DNA of 36,941 nucleotides from Tabrizicola sp. (GCA_012032275.1 JAAURK010000006.1:1-36941); one strand, 5' to 3'. Positions 19,072 through 29,222 are shown, counted from the first letter of the stretch. The notes: a model not told the origin generated them from the letters alone. Numbers and translations: made by a program.

Positions 19072-20670
19072 ATGTGGGATTATGTGAAACTGGCCGTTCT
19101 TGGCCTGATCGCACTTTGTGCGGCGATCGCTGCGAATTACGCGCGTGACCTGGCCTATATGGTGAATGCGATCACGGTGATGCTGGCGGCGGGTCTGGCA
19201 TTTCTGTGGGTTCTGCGGCGGGTGGGCGAACCAAACCCGCACAATCCGAACGAATACATGGACGGGGTGGTCAGGGCCGGGGCGATCGCAACCGCCTTCT
19301 GGGGGGTTGTCGGCTTTCTGGTCGGCGTGGTCATCGCCACGCAACTCGCCTTTCCGCAGCTGAACTTCGAATGGCTGCAGGGCTACGACAACTTCGGCCG
19401 CCTGCGTCCGCTGCACACCAGCGCGGTGATCTTCGCCTTTGGCGGCAACGCGCTGATCATGAGTTCGTTCTACATCGTCCAGCGCACCAGCGCGGCGCGG
19501 CTCTTTGGCGGCAACCTTGGCTGGTTCGTCTTCTGGGGCTGGCAGCTGGTGATCGTGCTGGCCGCGACCGGCTATGTGCTGGGTGCAAGCCAGGGCAAGG
19601 AATACGCCGAACCCGTGTGGTACGTGGACATCCTGATCACGGTGGTCTGGGTCGCTTTCCTCATCACCTTCATGGGCACGCTCTTCAAGCGGAAGGAGCC
19701 CCATATCTACGTGGCGAACTGGTTCCTTCTGTCGATGATCCTGACTGTCGCGATGCTGCATCTCGTGAACAACGCGGCGATCCCGGTGTCGATCTTCGGA
19801 TCCGCACAGGTGCAGCTTTATTCCGGCGTGCAGGATGCGATGGTGCAGTGGTGGTACGGCCACAACGCCGTGGGCTTCTTCCTGACGGCGGGTTTCCTTG
19901 GCATGATGTACTACTTCGTGCCGAAGCAGGCCGAACGCCCGGTCTATTCCTACAAGCTCAGCATCATCCACTTCTGGGCGCTGATCTTCCTTTACATCTG
20001 GGCCGGTCCGCATCACCTGCATTTCACCGCGCTACCGGACTGGGCCTCGACCCTTGGCATGGTGTTCTCGGTCATCCTCTGGATGCCGTCCTGGGGCGGG
20101 ATGATCAACGGGCTCATGACGCTGTCGGGCGCCTGGGACAAGCTTCGCACCGATCCGATCATCCGGATGATGGTGGTCTCGATCGGCTTTTACGGCATGT
20201 CGACCTTCGAAGGCCCGATGATGTCGATCAAGGCGGTGAACAGCCTCAGCCACTACACCGACTGGACCATCGGACATGTGCATTCCGGCGCGCTTGGCTG
20301 GAACGGGATGATCACCTTCGGCGTCCTCTACTTCCTCGTGCCGCGGCTTTGGAACCGCGAGGGGCTTTACAGCCTGAAGCTCGTCTCGTGGCACTTCTGG
20401 CTCGCGACCATCGGGATCGTCCTTTACGCGAGCGCGATGTGGGTCAGCGGCATCATGGAGGGGCTGATGTGGCGCGAAGTGGATGCGAACGGGTTCCTCG
20501 TGAACGCCTTCGCCGACACGGTCGTCGCGAAGTTCCCGATGTATGTGGTGCGCGCGCTGGGCGGTCTGCTGTTCCTGAGCGGGGCATTGATCATGTGTTA
20601 CAATCTCTGGATGACGGTGCGCGCGCAGCCTGCAAGGGCTACGCAGCACTCCGCAGTTCCGGCTGAATGA
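19072..20670 (+). CDS. ccoN: cbb3-type cytochrome c oxidase subunit I
   Basis: The 532-residue catalytic subunit of the high-affinity oxidase, a polytopic membrane protein with about twelve helices that carries heme b and the heme b3-CuB centre. Conserved histidine-containing helices are seen at [55 protein letters not shown] and [19 protein letters not shown]. These supply the ligands expected for low-spin heme, CuB and heme b3. The ATG at 19072 has an AGGGA about 8 bases upstream. It is first in ccoNOQP, downstream of two FNR boxes. Confidence 0.97.
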   Translation: MWDYVKLAVLGLIALCAAIAANYARDLAYMVNAITVMLAAGLAFLWVLRRVGEPNPHNPNEYMDGVVRAGAIATAFWGVVGFLVGVVIATQLAFPQLNFEWLQGYDNFGRLRPLHTSAVIFAFGGNALIMSSFYIVQRTSAARLFGGNLGWFVFWGWQLVIVLAATGYVLGASQGKEYAEPVWYVDILITVVWVAFLITFMGTLFKRKEPHIYVANWFLLSMILTVAMLHLVNNAAIPVSIFGSAQVQLYSGVQDAMVQWWYGHNAVGFFLTAGFLGMMYYFVPKQAERPVYSYKLSIIHFWALIFLYIWAGPHHLHFTALPDWASTLGMVFSVILWMPSWGGMINGLMTLSGAWDKLRTDPIIRMMVVSIGFYGMSTFEGPMMSIKAVNSLSHYTDWTIGHVHSGALGWNGMITFGVLYFLVPRLWNREGLYSLKLVSWHFWLATIGIVLYASAMWVSGIMEGLMWREVDANGFLVNAFADTVVAKFPMYVVRALGGLLFLSGALIMCYNLWMTVRAQPARATQHSAVPAE

Positions 20671-20682
20671 GGAGACGGGACA

Positions 20683-21426
20683 ATGGCATTTCTTGACAAA
20701 CACAAGGCAATCGAGACCAACGCGACGCTGCTCATGGTACTGAGCCTTCTGGTCGTGACCATTGGCGGGATCGTGCAGATCGTGCCGCTCTTTTACCTTG
20801 AGAACACCATCGAGAAGGTGGAGGGGATGCGCCCCTACACGCCGCTGGAACTGGCGGGGCGCGAGATCTACATCCGCGAAGGCTGCTATGGCTGCCACAG
20901 CCAGATGATCCGCCCGATGCGCGACGAGGTGGAGCGCTATGGTCACTACTCGCTGGCTGCGGAATCGATGTATGACCGCCCGTTCCAGTGGGGCTCCAAG
21001 CGCACCGGGCCGGATCTGGCGCGGGTGGGCGGGCGTTACTCCGATGAATGGCATGTGGACCACTTCACCTATGCCAAGGGCGTGGTGCCGGAATCGGTGA
21101 TGCCGCCCTATGGCTTTCTGGCCGATACGGTGATCGACGGTCGCTATATCGAGGATCTGCTGTCGGCCCACCGGATGGCGAGCGTTCCCTACAACGACGA
21201 GATGGTCGAAAACGCGCGCGCCGATTTCGCGGCACAGGCCGATCCCAACGCCGACAGTTCCGGCCTTGAGGAGCGGTATGGCGAAGCGGTCTTCGGGCGG
21301 GCGGTGAATGTGCGCAACTTCGACGGACGCCCGGACCTGACCGAGATGGACGCGCTGATCGCCTATATCCAGGTGCTGGGCACGATGGTCGACTTCTCGA
21401 CCTTCACCCCCGTGGACAACCGGTAA
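20683..21426 (+). CDS. ccoO: cbb3-type cytochrome c oxidase subunit II (monoheme cytochrome c)
   Basis: The 247-residue membrane-anchored monoheme subunit that passes electrons to CcoN. One N-terminal helix (about residues 15-37) precedes the heme site CYGCH at 68-72. The family motif [25 protein letters not shown] and the [18 protein letters not shown] stretch are intact, and Met ligand candidates lie in [10 protein letters not shown]. It starts 12 bases after ccoN with a GGAGA ribosome site. Confidence 0.97.
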   Translation: MAFLDKHKAIETNATLLMVLSLLVVTIGGIVQIVPLFYLENTIEKVEGMRPYTPLELAGREIYIREGCYGCHSQMIRPMRDEVERYGHYSLAAESMYDRPFQWGSKRTGPDLARVGGRYSDEWHVDHFTYAKGVVPESVMPPYGFLADTVIDGRYIEDLLSAHRMASVPYNDEMVENARADFAAQADPNADSSGLEERYGEAVFGRAVNVRNFDGRPDLTEMDALIAYIQVLGTMVDFSTFTPVDNR

Positions 21427-21436
21427 GGAGGCCCCG

Positions 21437-21634
21437 ATGGAAACCTATTCCTTTCTTCGCCATCTGGCTGACAGCTGGTTCCTTCTGGCCATGACGCTGG
21501 GCTTTCTGGGCCTCTGCCTCTGGGCATATCGGCCGGGAAGCCGCGCGGCTCATGACGAGATCGCAAGCTCCATCTTCCGCAATGATGACCGTCCTGCGGA
21601 CCCCACGAAGCCCACCAACCGGAAGGAGGCGTAA
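21437..21634 (+). CDS. ccoQ: cbb3-type oxidase subunit CcoQ
   Basis: A 65-residue small subunit with one transmembrane helix (about residues 14-31) and a hydrophilic tail that includes AYRPGSRAAHDEIASSIFRNDD, typical of CcoQ. It stabilises CcoP in the complex and, in Rhodobacter sphaeroides, relays the redox state of the oxidase to the Prr system. It starts 10 bases after ccoO with an AAGGAGG ribosome site and ends 2 bases before ccoP. Confidence 0.93.
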   Translation: METYSFLRHLADSWFLLAMTLGFLGLCLWAYRPGSRAAHDEIASSIFRNDDRPADPTKPTNRKEA

Positions 21635-21636
21635 CC

Positions 21637-22515
21637 ATGTGCGCCAAACGTGTGAAACAGTCGCCCCGGCAGGTGGAGACCACCGGCCACCAGTGGGACG
21701 GCATTGAGGAGCTGAACAACCCCTTGCCGCGCTGGTGGGTATGGGTGTTCTACGCGACCATCGTCTGGGGGGTGGGATACAGCGTCGCCTATCCGGCCTG
21801 GCCGCTGATTTCCGCGGCAACACCCGGCCTTCTTGGCGCCTCGACCCGGGCCGATGTGGCGACCGACATCGCCAATGTCGATGCCGCCAATTCCGCGATC
21901 AAGGAAAAGCTCATCGCCGCCGATCTGACGGCCATCGGTGCGGATGTCGAACTTGCGGCCTATGCCGAACGTGCGGGGGCGGCGGTCTTTCGCACCAATT
22001 GTTCCACCTGCCACGGATCGGGCGCCGCCGGTTTCGAGGGCAAGGGCTATCCGAACCTTCTGGAAGACGACTGGCTTTGGGGCGGCACGATGGAGGATAT
22101 CCATCTGACCGTCACCCATGGTATCCGCAACACCACGGATCCGGATGCCCGCTACTCCGAAATGCCGAAGTTCGGCGCTGACGAGCTGTTGGACAAGGAC
22201 CAGATCGCCCAGGTCGTCGAACATGTCCTGCAGATTTCCGGGCAGGAACACGATGCCGCGCTGGCCACTGAAGGCGCGACCATCTTCGCCGACAATTGTG
22301 CCGCCTGCCATATGGAAGACGGTTCGGGCGACCGCACGCAGGGCGCGCCAAAGCTGTCCGACAAGATATGGCTCTACGGCGGGTCGCGCGAGGCGATCAC
22401 CCATACGGTCACCTTTTCCCGGTTCGGCGTGATGCCGAACTGGAACACCCGTCTCAGCGAAGACGAGATCCGCGCCGTGGCCTTCTATGTTCACGGTCTT
22501 GGCGGCGGCGAGTGA
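21637..22515 (+). CDS. ccoP: cbb3-type cytochrome c oxidase subunit III (diheme cytochrome c)
   Basis: A 292-residue diheme subunit that accepts electrons from soluble or anchored cytochromes c. The N-terminal motif HQWDGIEELNNPLPRWW is diagnostic and precedes the single membrane helix (about 33-52). Two class I cytochrome domains follow, with heme sites CSTCH at 122-126 and CAACH at 221-225. The AAGGAGG ribosome site overlaps the end of ccoQ. It is the last gene before the hairpin that separates ccoNOQP from ccoGHIS. Confidence 0.96.
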   Translation: MCAKRVKQSPRQVETTGHQWDGIEELNNPLPRWWVWVFYATIVWGVGYSVAYPAWPLISAATPGLLGASTRADVATDIANVDAANSAIKEKLIAADLTAIGADVELAAYAERAGAAVFRTNCSTCHGSGAAGFEGKGYPNLLEDDWLWGGTMEDIHLTVTHGIRNTTDPDARYSEMPKFGADELLDKDQIAQVVEHVLQISGQEHDAALATEGATIFADNCAACHMEDGSGDRTQGAPKLSDKIWLYGGSREAITHTVTFSRFGVMPNWNTRLSEDEIRAVAFYVHGLGGGE

Positions 22516-22526
22516 CCGAAGAATTG

Positions 22527-22549
22527 CCCGGGCGGCACTGCCGCCCGGG
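22527..22549 (+). terminator. GC-rich hairpin between ccoP and ccoG
   Basis: A perfect 10-bp stem (CCCGGGCGGC / GCCGCCCGGG) with a 3-base loop starts 12 bases after the ccoP stop. It lacks a T run, so full termination is doubtful. It may stabilise the ccoNOQP message or attenuate reading into ccoGHIS, which would give less assembly factor than structural subunit. Confidence 0.5.
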
Positions 22550-22692
22550 GCCCCAGCGGTAAATCCGCGCAGGAGCGTGTTCTCCCTTCCGAAGACACCC
22601 TTCTGACACCTATGGTCATACCGGGCCTGACGATCAGATGCGCACGCCTGAAAAGTGCGGCCAGGCCCGTCCAACGATCCGGAGCAGCAAAC

Positions 22693-24111
22693 GTGACGAC
22701 GCCCGACGCCGATCCCCCCAGTCTCTATGCGGCGCGCGAGCCGATCTTTCCGCGTCGGGTCAGCGGGACATTCCGCACCCTGAAATGGTGGATCATGGGG
22801 GTGACGCTGGGGATCTACTACATCACCCCCTGGCTTCGCTGGGACCGTGGACCAAGCCTGCCCGACCAGGCCGTGCTGATCGATCTGGCGAACCGGCGGT
22901 TCTTCTTCTTCATGATCGAGATCTGGCCGCACGAGTTCTATTTCGTCGCGGGTCTTCTGATCATGGCGGGCCTTGGATTGTTCCTCTTCACCTCGGCCGC
23001 CGGGCGGGTCTGGTGCGGCTATGCCTGCCCGCAAACCGTCTGGACCGATCTCTTCATCCTGGTCGAGCGATGGATCGAGGGCGACAGGAATGCCCGGCTG
23101 CGCCTGCACCGGCAGGCGTGGAACCGCGAAAAGATCAGGAAACGCGCGATCAAATGGGCGGTCTGGCTGTTGATCGGGCTTGGCACCGGCGGCGCCTGGG
23201 TGTTCTATTTCACCGATGCCCCGACGCTGGCCCGGGATCTGGTGACCGGCCAGGCCCATCCGGTGGCCTATATCACCATGGCCATCCTGACCGCCACGAC
23301 CTTTGCCTTCGGCGGGTTTGCGCGGGAACAGATCTGCATCTATGCCTGCCCCTGGCCGCGCATCCAGGCCGCGATGATGGACGAGGACACGCTGACCATC
23401 GGCTACCGGCCCTGGCGCGGAGAGCCGCGCGGCAAGCAGGGTGTGGAAGGCAACGGCGACTGCATCGACTGCATGGCCTGCGTGAACGTCTGCCCGATGG
23501 GGATCGACATCCGCGATGGCCAGCAACTGGCCTGCATCACCTGCGGTCTGTGCATCGACGCCTGCAATGACGTGATGGGCAAGGTCGGAAAGGAGCCGAA
23601 CCTGATCGGCTATCTGGCCCTGACCGACGAGCTGCGCGAAAAGGCGGGCGAGACGCCGAGAAGCGTCTGGTCGCATGTCTTCCGGCCACGCACGATTCTC
23701 TACACTGTCCTCTGGGCCGGTGTCGGGATCGGGCTTGTCGTGGCGCTTTTCCTGCGCTCGCCCATCGACATCAACGTGACCCCGGTGCGAAACCCGACCT
23801 ATGTCACGCTGTCGGACGGGTCGATTCGCAACACCTATGATCTGAGGCTCCGCAACAAGGGCGGATCGGATGCGCGGTTCAGCATCGCCGTCACCTCGGA
23901 CGCTTTCGTGACGCTGACGCTGGAAGGAAACGAGGGTCTGACGGTCATGGTGCCCGCGAACGAGACCCAGACCCAGCGCGTCTATCTGACCGCCCCGGCC
24001 GGGTCGCGCGCGGCCGTCGAGGACCGCAGCAATGTGCGGCTCTGGGTCGAGGAGCAGGGCACGACGAACCGGGTTCATCATGACACGATCTTCAACGGGA
24101 AGGACGAATGA
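22693..24111 (+). CDS. ccoG: Cytochrome c oxidase accessory protein CcoG (4Fe-4S, polytopic)
   Basis: The 472-residue membrane iron-sulfur protein of cbb3 assembly, reported in the family to reduce Cu(II) to Cu(I) for CuB insertion. Seen in order: YAAREPIFPRRVSGTFRTLKW, about five membrane helices, the membrane Cys motifs CGYACPQTVW and CIYACPWPR, then two ferredoxin-type clusters (CIDCMACVNVCPMGIDI and CITCGLCIDAC), and a C-terminal periplasmic Ig-like domain. GTG 22693 was chosen for its upstream GGAG and the match to the family start; an ATG at 22612 would add 27 residues. It opens the ccoGHIS run, 177 bases after ccoP. Confidence 0.93.
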   Translation: MTTPDADPPSLYAAREPIFPRRVSGTFRTLKWWIMGVTLGIYYITPWLRWDRGPSLPDQAVLIDLANRRFFFFMIEIWPHEFYFVAGLLIMAGLGLFLFTSAAGRVWCGYACPQTVWTDLFILVERWIEGDRNARLRLHRQAWNREKIRKRAIKWAVWLLIGLGTGGAWVFYFTDAPTLARDLVTGQAHPVAYITMAILTATTFAFGGFAREQICIYACPWPRIQAAMMDEDTLTIGYRPWRGEPRGKQGVEGNGDCIDCMACVNVCPMGIDIRDGQQLACITCGLCIDACNDVMGKVGKEPNLIGYLALTDELREKAGETPRSVWSHVFRPRTILYTVLWAGVGIGLVVALFLRSPIDINVTPVRNPTYVTLSDGSIRNTYDLRLRNKGGSDARFSIAVTSDAFVTLTLEGNEGLTVMVPANETQTQRVYLTAPAGSRAAVEDRSNVRLWVEEQGTTNRVHHDTIFNGKDE

Positions 24112-24112
24112 T

Positions 24113-24565
24113 ATGCGCGAACTGACAGGCCGCCATGTGTTCTTCATCACCACCGGGGCCTTCGCGGTGATCATCGCGGTCAATGTGCTACTGGCCGTGA
24201 AGGCGGTGACGACCTTCCCGGGGCTCGAGGTCGACAATTCCTATGTCGCAAGCCAGGGCTTCGATGCGCGGCGCAGTGCGCAGCAGGCCCTCGGCTGGGA
24301 AATGACACCGGGCTACGAGGCGGGCCGGATGCGGCTCTCCTTCGTGGATGCGACCGGCCTTCCCGTCGCGGTGCGGGATCTGAAAGTGCTGGTCGGCCGG
24401 GTGACCGAGGCGGAAGACGATGTCTGGCCCGAGTTTACCGCGGTGGGCGAAGTCTACGAAGCCGCAGTGCCGCTTCAGCGCGGCAAATGGATGGTGAAGG
24501 TCACCGCGCGTGCGGCGGACGGCACCCTGTTCGAGCAGCGCTCGGAACTCTTCGTGCGGAGCTAG
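24113..24565 (+). CDS. ccoH: FixH family protein CcoH
   Basis: A 150-residue cbb3 assembly/stability factor. The N-terminal membrane helix (about residues 10-29) carries ELTGRHVFFITTGAFAVIIAVN, a FixH hallmark. A periplasmic domain follows with NSYVASQGFDARRSAQQALGW and LVGRVTEA. It lies one base after the ccoG stop and three bases before ccoI. In Rhodobacter, CcoH is needed for stable oxidase complex formation. Confidence 0.93.
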   Translation: MRELTGRHVFFITTGAFAVIIAVNVLLAVKAVTTFPGLEVDNSYVASQGFDARRSAQQALGWEMTPGYEAGRMRLSFVDATGLPVAVRDLKVLVGRVTEAEDDVWPEFTAVGEVYEAAVPLQRGKWMVKVTARAADGTLFEQRSELFVRS

Positions 24566-24568
24566 TCG

Positions 24569-26757
24569 ATGGCGTTGGCGGAAGATTTCCCGGAACGGGC
24601 AGGATTTTCGGCCTGCCCGGCCTGCGCGGCGGCCCCGGCAGCCGAACGGATGCGGCGCTGGCAAGGCCCGATCACGCGCGGATCATGCTGTCGCTGCCCC
24701 TGGCCCATTGCGCCCTCTGCATCTCGACCGTCGAATCCGTCCTCGCGGCGGTGCCCGGTGTCCAGTCAGCCCGGGTGAACCTCACGCTCAAGCGGGTCAG
24801 CGTCGATGCGATGCCCGATGTGCGGGCCTCCGATCTCATCGCAGTGCTGAAAGCCGCTGGCCAGGAGGCGCATGAACTTGACCCGGGTCTTCTCAGCACG
24901 ACAGAGACCGACCGCCAGAGCCGCGATCTTCTCATGCGGCTGGGCGTCGCCTTCTTCGCGATGATGAATGTCATGCTGCTTTCCGTCGCCGTCTGGTCGG
25001 GGGCAGAGGCGGCAACGCGGGATCTCTTCCACTGGATCTCGGCCGCGATCGCGCTTCCGACCGTGATCTTTGCGGGCCAGCCGTTCTTCCGGTCTGCCTG
25101 GGCATCGCTGCGCGCCGGGCGGCTTGGCATGGATGTGCCGATTTCCCTCGCCCTGATCCTCGCCTCGTCGATCTCGGTCTACGAGACGGCGCTGTCGGGC
25201 CATCACGCCTATTTCGACGCTGCGGTGATGCTGGCGTTCTTCCTGCTCCTGGGCCGGTATCTCGATCACCGGACCCGGGCCGCCGCTCGCTCGGCAGCAG
25301 AGGAACTTGCGGCGCTGGAGGTTCCCCGCGCCGTCGTGCTCGCCGGGGGGGCGGAGGAAGAAAGGCCGATCTCCGCGATCCTTCCCGGCGATGTGGTGCT
25401 GGTGCGGCCCGGCGCGCGGATGCCGGTCGACGGGGTGATCCTGACCGGACAGTCAGAGGTGGACCGCAGCCTTCTCACGGGCGAGAGCCTGCCGGTTTTC
25501 GCCGCCCCGGGGATGGAAGTCAGCGCTGGCGAGGTCAACCTGACCGGCCCCCTGACCCTGCGGGTGACGGCAGCGGGCCGGGGGTCGAGCCTGCACCGGA
25601 TGGCCGATCTGGTTGCCGTGGCCGAAAGCGCCAAGACCCGCTACACCAGCCTCGCCGACAGGGCCGCGCGCGCCTATTCCCCGCTGGTCCATCTGATGAG
25701 CTTCTCGGCCTTCGGATACTGGATGTGGGCGACAGGCGGCGATATCCGCCAGGCGGTCAACATCTCTGCCGCGGTCCTGATCATCACCTGCCCCTGTGCC
25801 CTCGGTCTTGCCGTGCCGGCGGTCGTCACGGCCGCAAGCGGCAGATTGTTCCGCCAGCGGCTCCTGATCAAGCATGGTACGGCGCTGGAGCGGCTGGCAG
25901 AGGTCGACACCGTCGTCTTCGACAAGACGGGCACCCTGACCCTCGCCACCCCCGAAGCCGCGGGCCTCGACCTGCTTCCCGCCGAGGCCGTGGCGGTCGC
26001 ACGGGCGCTGGCCGCCGGATCGCTCCACCCGCTCGCCCGCGCCCTCGTTGCAGCGGCGAGGGTCGACGCGGCAGAGGTGTCCGACATCGTCGAGGTGCCC
26101 GGCTTTGGCGTCGAAGGCCGCTGGCGGGGAGAACTGGTCCGGCTTGGTCGCGCCGACTGGTGCGCTGCCGATGCAGTCGCCGGAACCGCAACCTACCTCC
26201 GGATCGGCGCAGGCCATTTCGCCATCACCTTCACCGACCGTCTCCGCCCCGGCGCCGAAGCGGCAGTCGGGGCGCTTCATCGCGCGGGCAAGCGGATCCT
26301 CCTTCTGTCGGGCGATGCCGAAGCCGCCGTCGCCGCAATCGCCGGACGGCTGGAGATCGCGGAATGGCAGGCGGGGGTTCTGCCCGCCGAAAAGGCCGCC
26401 CGCGTCCAGGCGCTCACGGCCGCGGGCGGGCATGTGCTGATGGTGGGCGACGGGCTCAACGACACCGCCGCCCTCGCCTCGGCCCATGTCTCGATCAGCC
26501 CGGCCTCGGCCCTCGACGCCGCCCGCGTCGCCTCCGACATCGTGCTTTTGGGGCAGGATATGGCGCCCATCGCCGACGCCCTGCGCATCAGCAGCCAGGC
26601 GAAACGGCGCATGATCGAAAACTTCGCGATATCAGCCGCCTACAATGTCGTCGCCGTGCCCCTGGCCCTGATCGGTGCGGCGAGGCCGCTCGCGGCGGCA
26701 CTGGCCATGTCGCTCTCCTCGATCACCGTGTCCCTCAATGCCATGCGGCTGCGCTAG
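24569..26757 (+). CDS. ccoI: Copper-exporting P1B-type ATPase CcoI, frameshifted near N-terminus
   Basis: A copper-transporting ATPase, about 729 residues when corrected, that supplies Cu for CuB of the cbb3 oxidase. The N-terminal CPACAAAP and HCALC segments are metal-binding candidates. The core shows TGES in the actuator domain, the CPC motif in IITCPCALGLAVP, DKTGTLT phosphorylation site, HP motif in SLHPLARAL and GDGLNDTAALA. ATG 24569, three bases after ccoH, fits family starts and the cysteine pattern. However, one missing base near 24648 (between AAPAAE and DAALARPD) splits this N-terminus from the rest. Without correction the gene could only start at ATG 24685 (MLSLPLAHCALC). Confidence 0.9.
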
Positions 26758-26916
26758 ATGGAAATCCTCGCGATCCTCATCCCGGTTTCGCTGCTGCTTG
26801 GCGGCATCGGCCTTGCCGCCTTCTTCTGGGCCCTCAAGACCCGGCAGTTCGACGATCCCGAAGGCGATGCAAACCGTATCCTGAACAAGGAATGGGACGA
26901 CCGTCCGAAACCCTGA
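26758..26916 (+). CDS. ccoS: cbb3 oxidase maturation protein CcoS
   Basis: A 52-residue protein that starts with ATG directly on the base after the ccoI stop. It has one transmembrane helix (MEILAILIPVSLLLGGIGLAAFFWALKT region, about 4-26) and the conserved FixS/CcoS tail QFDDPEGDANRILNKEWD. CcoS is needed for cofactor-loaded cbb3 oxidase. It is the last gene of the run and faces hemC. Confidence 0.93.
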   Translation: MEILAILIPVSLLLGGIGLAAFFWALKTRQFDDPEGDANRILNKEWDDRPKP

Positions 26917-26935
26917 GGATCTGCTTCCCGGCTCT

Positions 26936-26985
26936 TTCATCTTGGGCGAAATATCCCACGGGGGGCCGGGGGTGTGAAACCCCGG
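26936..26985. repeat. Dispersed intergenic repeat, copy 1, with adjoining hairpin
   Basis: TTCATCTTGG-N3-AAATATCCC at 26936-26957 recurs at 29158-29179 with 19 of 22 bases identical. A GC hairpin (CCGGGG / CCCCGG, 8-base loop, 26966-26985) follows this copy. It sits between the convergent ccoS and hemC, and similar AT-rich-then-GC-rich intergenic elements are, from memory, common in Rhodobacteraceae. It may help end both transcripts. Confidence 0.6.
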
Positions 26986-27006
26986 GGGCCACGCGCAAAA
27001 GGCCTG

Positions 27007-27951
27007 TCATCCGGCCAGAAAGAACCCTTTCGGCGCGCGCGACAGCAGTTCCTCGCCCAGCGCGTGGCCGATCTCGGCCGCCTCACCCGTCCGGCCCCGC
27101 CGCTCGCCCTGAATAGCCTGCGAACCATCGGGCCGCAGAATCTCGCCGCGCAGCCACAATGCATCGCCATCGGTCAGGGCAAGCCCCGCGATCGGCGTCT
27201 CGCAGGATCCGTCAAGTGCGGCCAGAAAGGTCCGCTCGGCCGTCAGCCGGATCCCCGTCGGGCCGTCATGGATCGCATCCAGCATCGCGGCGGTGCGGTG
27301 ATCGTCCTCGCGACGCTCCACCCCGATGGCGCCCTGCGCGACGGCGGGCAGCATCTCCTCCACCGCAATCGGCCCGCGCGCCATATGCGCCATCCCCAAC
27401 CGGTTGAGCCCTGCCATCGCAAGGAAAGTCGCCGCGGCCACCCCCTCCTCCAGCTTTCGCATCCGGGTCTGCACATTGCCCCGGAACTCCACCATCACCA
27501 GATCCGGGCGGCGCAAGGCCAGCTGTGCCCGGCGCCGCAGCGAGGACGATCCGACCGTCGCGCCGCGCGGCAGATCTGCCAGCGACGCCACGGCGGGCGA
27601 CACGAAGGCATCCCGCACATCCTCACGCGCCAGATAGCAGTCGAGGATCAGGCCCGCGGGCTGCAGCGTCGGCATATCCTTCATCGAATGGACCGCGATA
27701 TCGATCCCGCCCGCAAGAAGCGCCTCTTCGATCTCGCGGGTGAACAGACCCTTGCCACCGATCTCGCGCAGCGCCTTGTCCTGGATCTGGTCCCCCGTCA
27801 CCTTGATCACGACGATCTCGAAGGCTGCCTCGGCCAGCCCGAAGGCCGCCATCAGACAGCGCCGCACCTCATGCGCCTGCCAAAGGGCAAGCGGACTGCC
27901 GCGGGTTCCGATCTTCAGGGGCTGCGCGGGGGAGGGCATGTCGGCGGTCAT
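27007..27951 (-). CDS. hemC: Hydroxymethylbilane synthase (porphobilinogen deaminase)
   Basis: A 314-residue enzyme that polymerises four porphobilinogens to hydroxymethylbilane. Motifs: [14 protein letters not shown], the catalytic Asp in AVHSMKDMP (Asp92), [11 protein letters not shown], and Cys250 in [10 protein letters not shown], which anchors the dipyrromethane cofactor. The start is at ATG 27951 or the in-frame ATG four codons later. It is divergent from hemE over an 87-base control region with a PpsR/CrtJ-like site, and convergent with ccoS. Confidence 0.96.
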   Translation of the reverse strand: MTADMPSPAQPLKIGTRGSPLALWQAHEVRRCLMAAFGLAEAAFEIVVIKVTGDQIQDKALREIGGKGLFTREIEEALLAGGIDIAVHSMKDMPTLQPAGLILDCYLAREDVRDAFVSPAVASLADLPRGATVGSSSLRRRAQLALRRPDLVMVEFRGNVQTRMRKLEEGVAAATFLAMAGLNRLGMAHMARGPIAVEEMLPAVAQGAIGVERREDDHRTAAMLDAIHDGPTGIRLTAERTFLAALDGSCETPIAGLALTDGDALWLRGEILRPDGSQAIQGERRGRTGEAAEIGHALGEELLSRAPKGFFLAG

Positions 27952-27968
27952 GCGCCAAGACTTACATC

Positions 27969-27986
27969 TGTCATCTTTGCCTTACA
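27969..27986. promoter_or_regulatory. PpsR/CrtJ-like TGT-N12-ACA site between hemC and hemE
   Basis: TGT-N12-ACA at exact spacing, with the preferred C after TGT but T rather than G before ACA. It lies in the short divergent hemC-hemE region, just upstream of a TTGACA -35-like hexamer at 27991-27996. PpsR control of hemC and hemE is described in phototrophic Rhodobacter. Whether this organism carries ppsR or is phototrophic cannot be seen here. Confidence 0.45.
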
Positions 27987-28038
27987 ACTCTTGACAAGGC
28001 CCCGCTGCCGGTCGACCCATGGGCGAAAGGAGCCCGAA

Positions 28039-29073
28039 ATGACCGAAAAGAAGATCCTGCGCGCAATTGGCGGAGAAGTGCTGCCGACCCCGCCGATCTG
28101 GATGATGCGTCAGGCGGGCCGCTACCTCCCGGAGTACCGCGCGACCCGCGCCAGGGCGGGGGATTTTCTGTCACTCTGCTACACGCCCGATCTGGCCGCC
28201 GAAGTGACGCTGCAGCCGATTCGCCGCTACGGCTTCGACGCGGCCATCCTCTTCGCCGACATCCTCCTCTTGCCCCAGGCGCTCGGGCCGAAGCTCTGGT
28301 TCGAGACGGGCGAGGGCCCCCGGCTGGAACCCACGACCACCCTGGATCAGCTGCGCGCATTGAAACCCGTCGGCGCGATTCATGAAACGCTCGGCCCGGT
28401 ATACGAGACCTTGCGGATTCTCGGCCGCGAGCTTCCGCGCGACACCACGCTGATCGGCTTCGCTGGGGCGCCCTGGACCGTTGCCACCTATATGATCGCG
28501 GGCCGCGGCTCACCCGATCAGGCCGCCGCCCACCGGCTGAAGGACGAAGAGCGCGCCACTTTCGTGGCCCTGATCGACATCATCACCGAGGCCACGATCC
28601 ACTATCTCTCGGCCCAGATCGAGGCCGGCGCCGAAGTGGTGAAGCTCTTCGACAGCTGGGCCGGATCGCTGAAAGGCACCGATTTCACCGATTTCGCCGT
28701 CAGACCCACGGCCCGCATCATCGCCGCGCTGAAGGCCCGTCACCCCGGCACGCCGGTGATCGCCTTCCCGCGCGAGGCGGGGCCCGGCTATATCGGTTTC
28801 GCGCGCGCGACCGGCGCGGATTGCGTGGCGATCGACAATTCCGTCAGCCCGGAATGGGCCGCGGAACATGTGCAGCCCGACGGCTGCGTACAGGGCAACC
28901 TCGCGCCCGAACACATGGTCACCGGCGGCCAGGCGCTGATCGAGGCGACGCGGCATGTGGTCAGGGCCTTTGCGAACGGCCCGCATATCTTCAACCTCGG
29001 CCATGGCATCACCCCGGACGCGAACCCCGATCATGTGCAACTGATGATCGACACGGTCCGCGCGTCCGCTTAG
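28039..29073 (+). CDS. hemE: Uroporphyrinogen decarboxylase
   Basis: A 344-residue enzyme that converts uroporphyrinogen III to coproporphyrinogen III. The N-terminal [16 protein letters not shown] motif with active-site Arg residues, the [12 protein letters not shown] segment with the catalytic Asp, [13 protein letters not shown], and the C-terminal [16 protein letters not shown] motif are all present. ATG 28039 has an AGGAG seven bases upstream and matches family starts; the long open frame upstream is antisense to hemC. With hemC (divergent), hemN and hemF it supplies heme in the same neighbourhood as the heme-rich cbb3 oxidase. Confidence 0.96.
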   Translation: MTEKKILRAIGGEVLPTPPIWMMRQAGRYLPEYRATRARAGDFLSLCYTPDLAAEVTLQPIRRYGFDAAILFADILLLPQALGPKLWFETGEGPRLEPTTTLDQLRALKPVGAIHETLGPVYETLRILGRELPRDTTLIGFAGAPWTVATYMIAGRGSPDQAAAHRLKDEERATFVALIDIITEATIHYLSAQIEAGAEVVKLFDSWAGSLKGTDFTDFAVRPTARIIAALKARHPGTPVIAFPREAGPGYIGFARATGADCVAIDNSVSPEWAAEHVQPDGCVQGNLAPEHMVTGGQALIEATRHVVRAFANGPHIFNLGHGITPDANPDHVQLMIDTVRASA

Positions 29074-29157
29074 GTCACGTTCATCGGCCTGATGCCGCCT
29101 GCGCCGCACCTTCGCATCCAGCCGGATCGTCACCCAATGCCAGGCTTTCCCCATCCA

Positions 29158-29179
29158 TTCATCTTGGAAAAAATATCCC
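29158..29179. repeat. Dispersed intergenic repeat, copy 2
   Basis: The second copy of TTCATCTTGG-N3-AAATATCCC, 19 of 22 bases matching the copy at 26936-26957 in the same orientation. It lies between hemE and the broken EamA gene. The flanking GC-rich part differs from copy 1. Confidence 0.6.
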
Positions 29180-29222
29180 CGCCGGAGGCTCCTGTCGGCA
29201 CCGCATTCGCCCGGTCGGGATC

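Noticed and set aside
21550-24237. 895-codon open frame on the minus strand opposite ccoP, ccoG and ccoH
   Set aside because: The opposite strand carries unmistakable, motif-complete genes over the full length; this is a GC-driven shadow.
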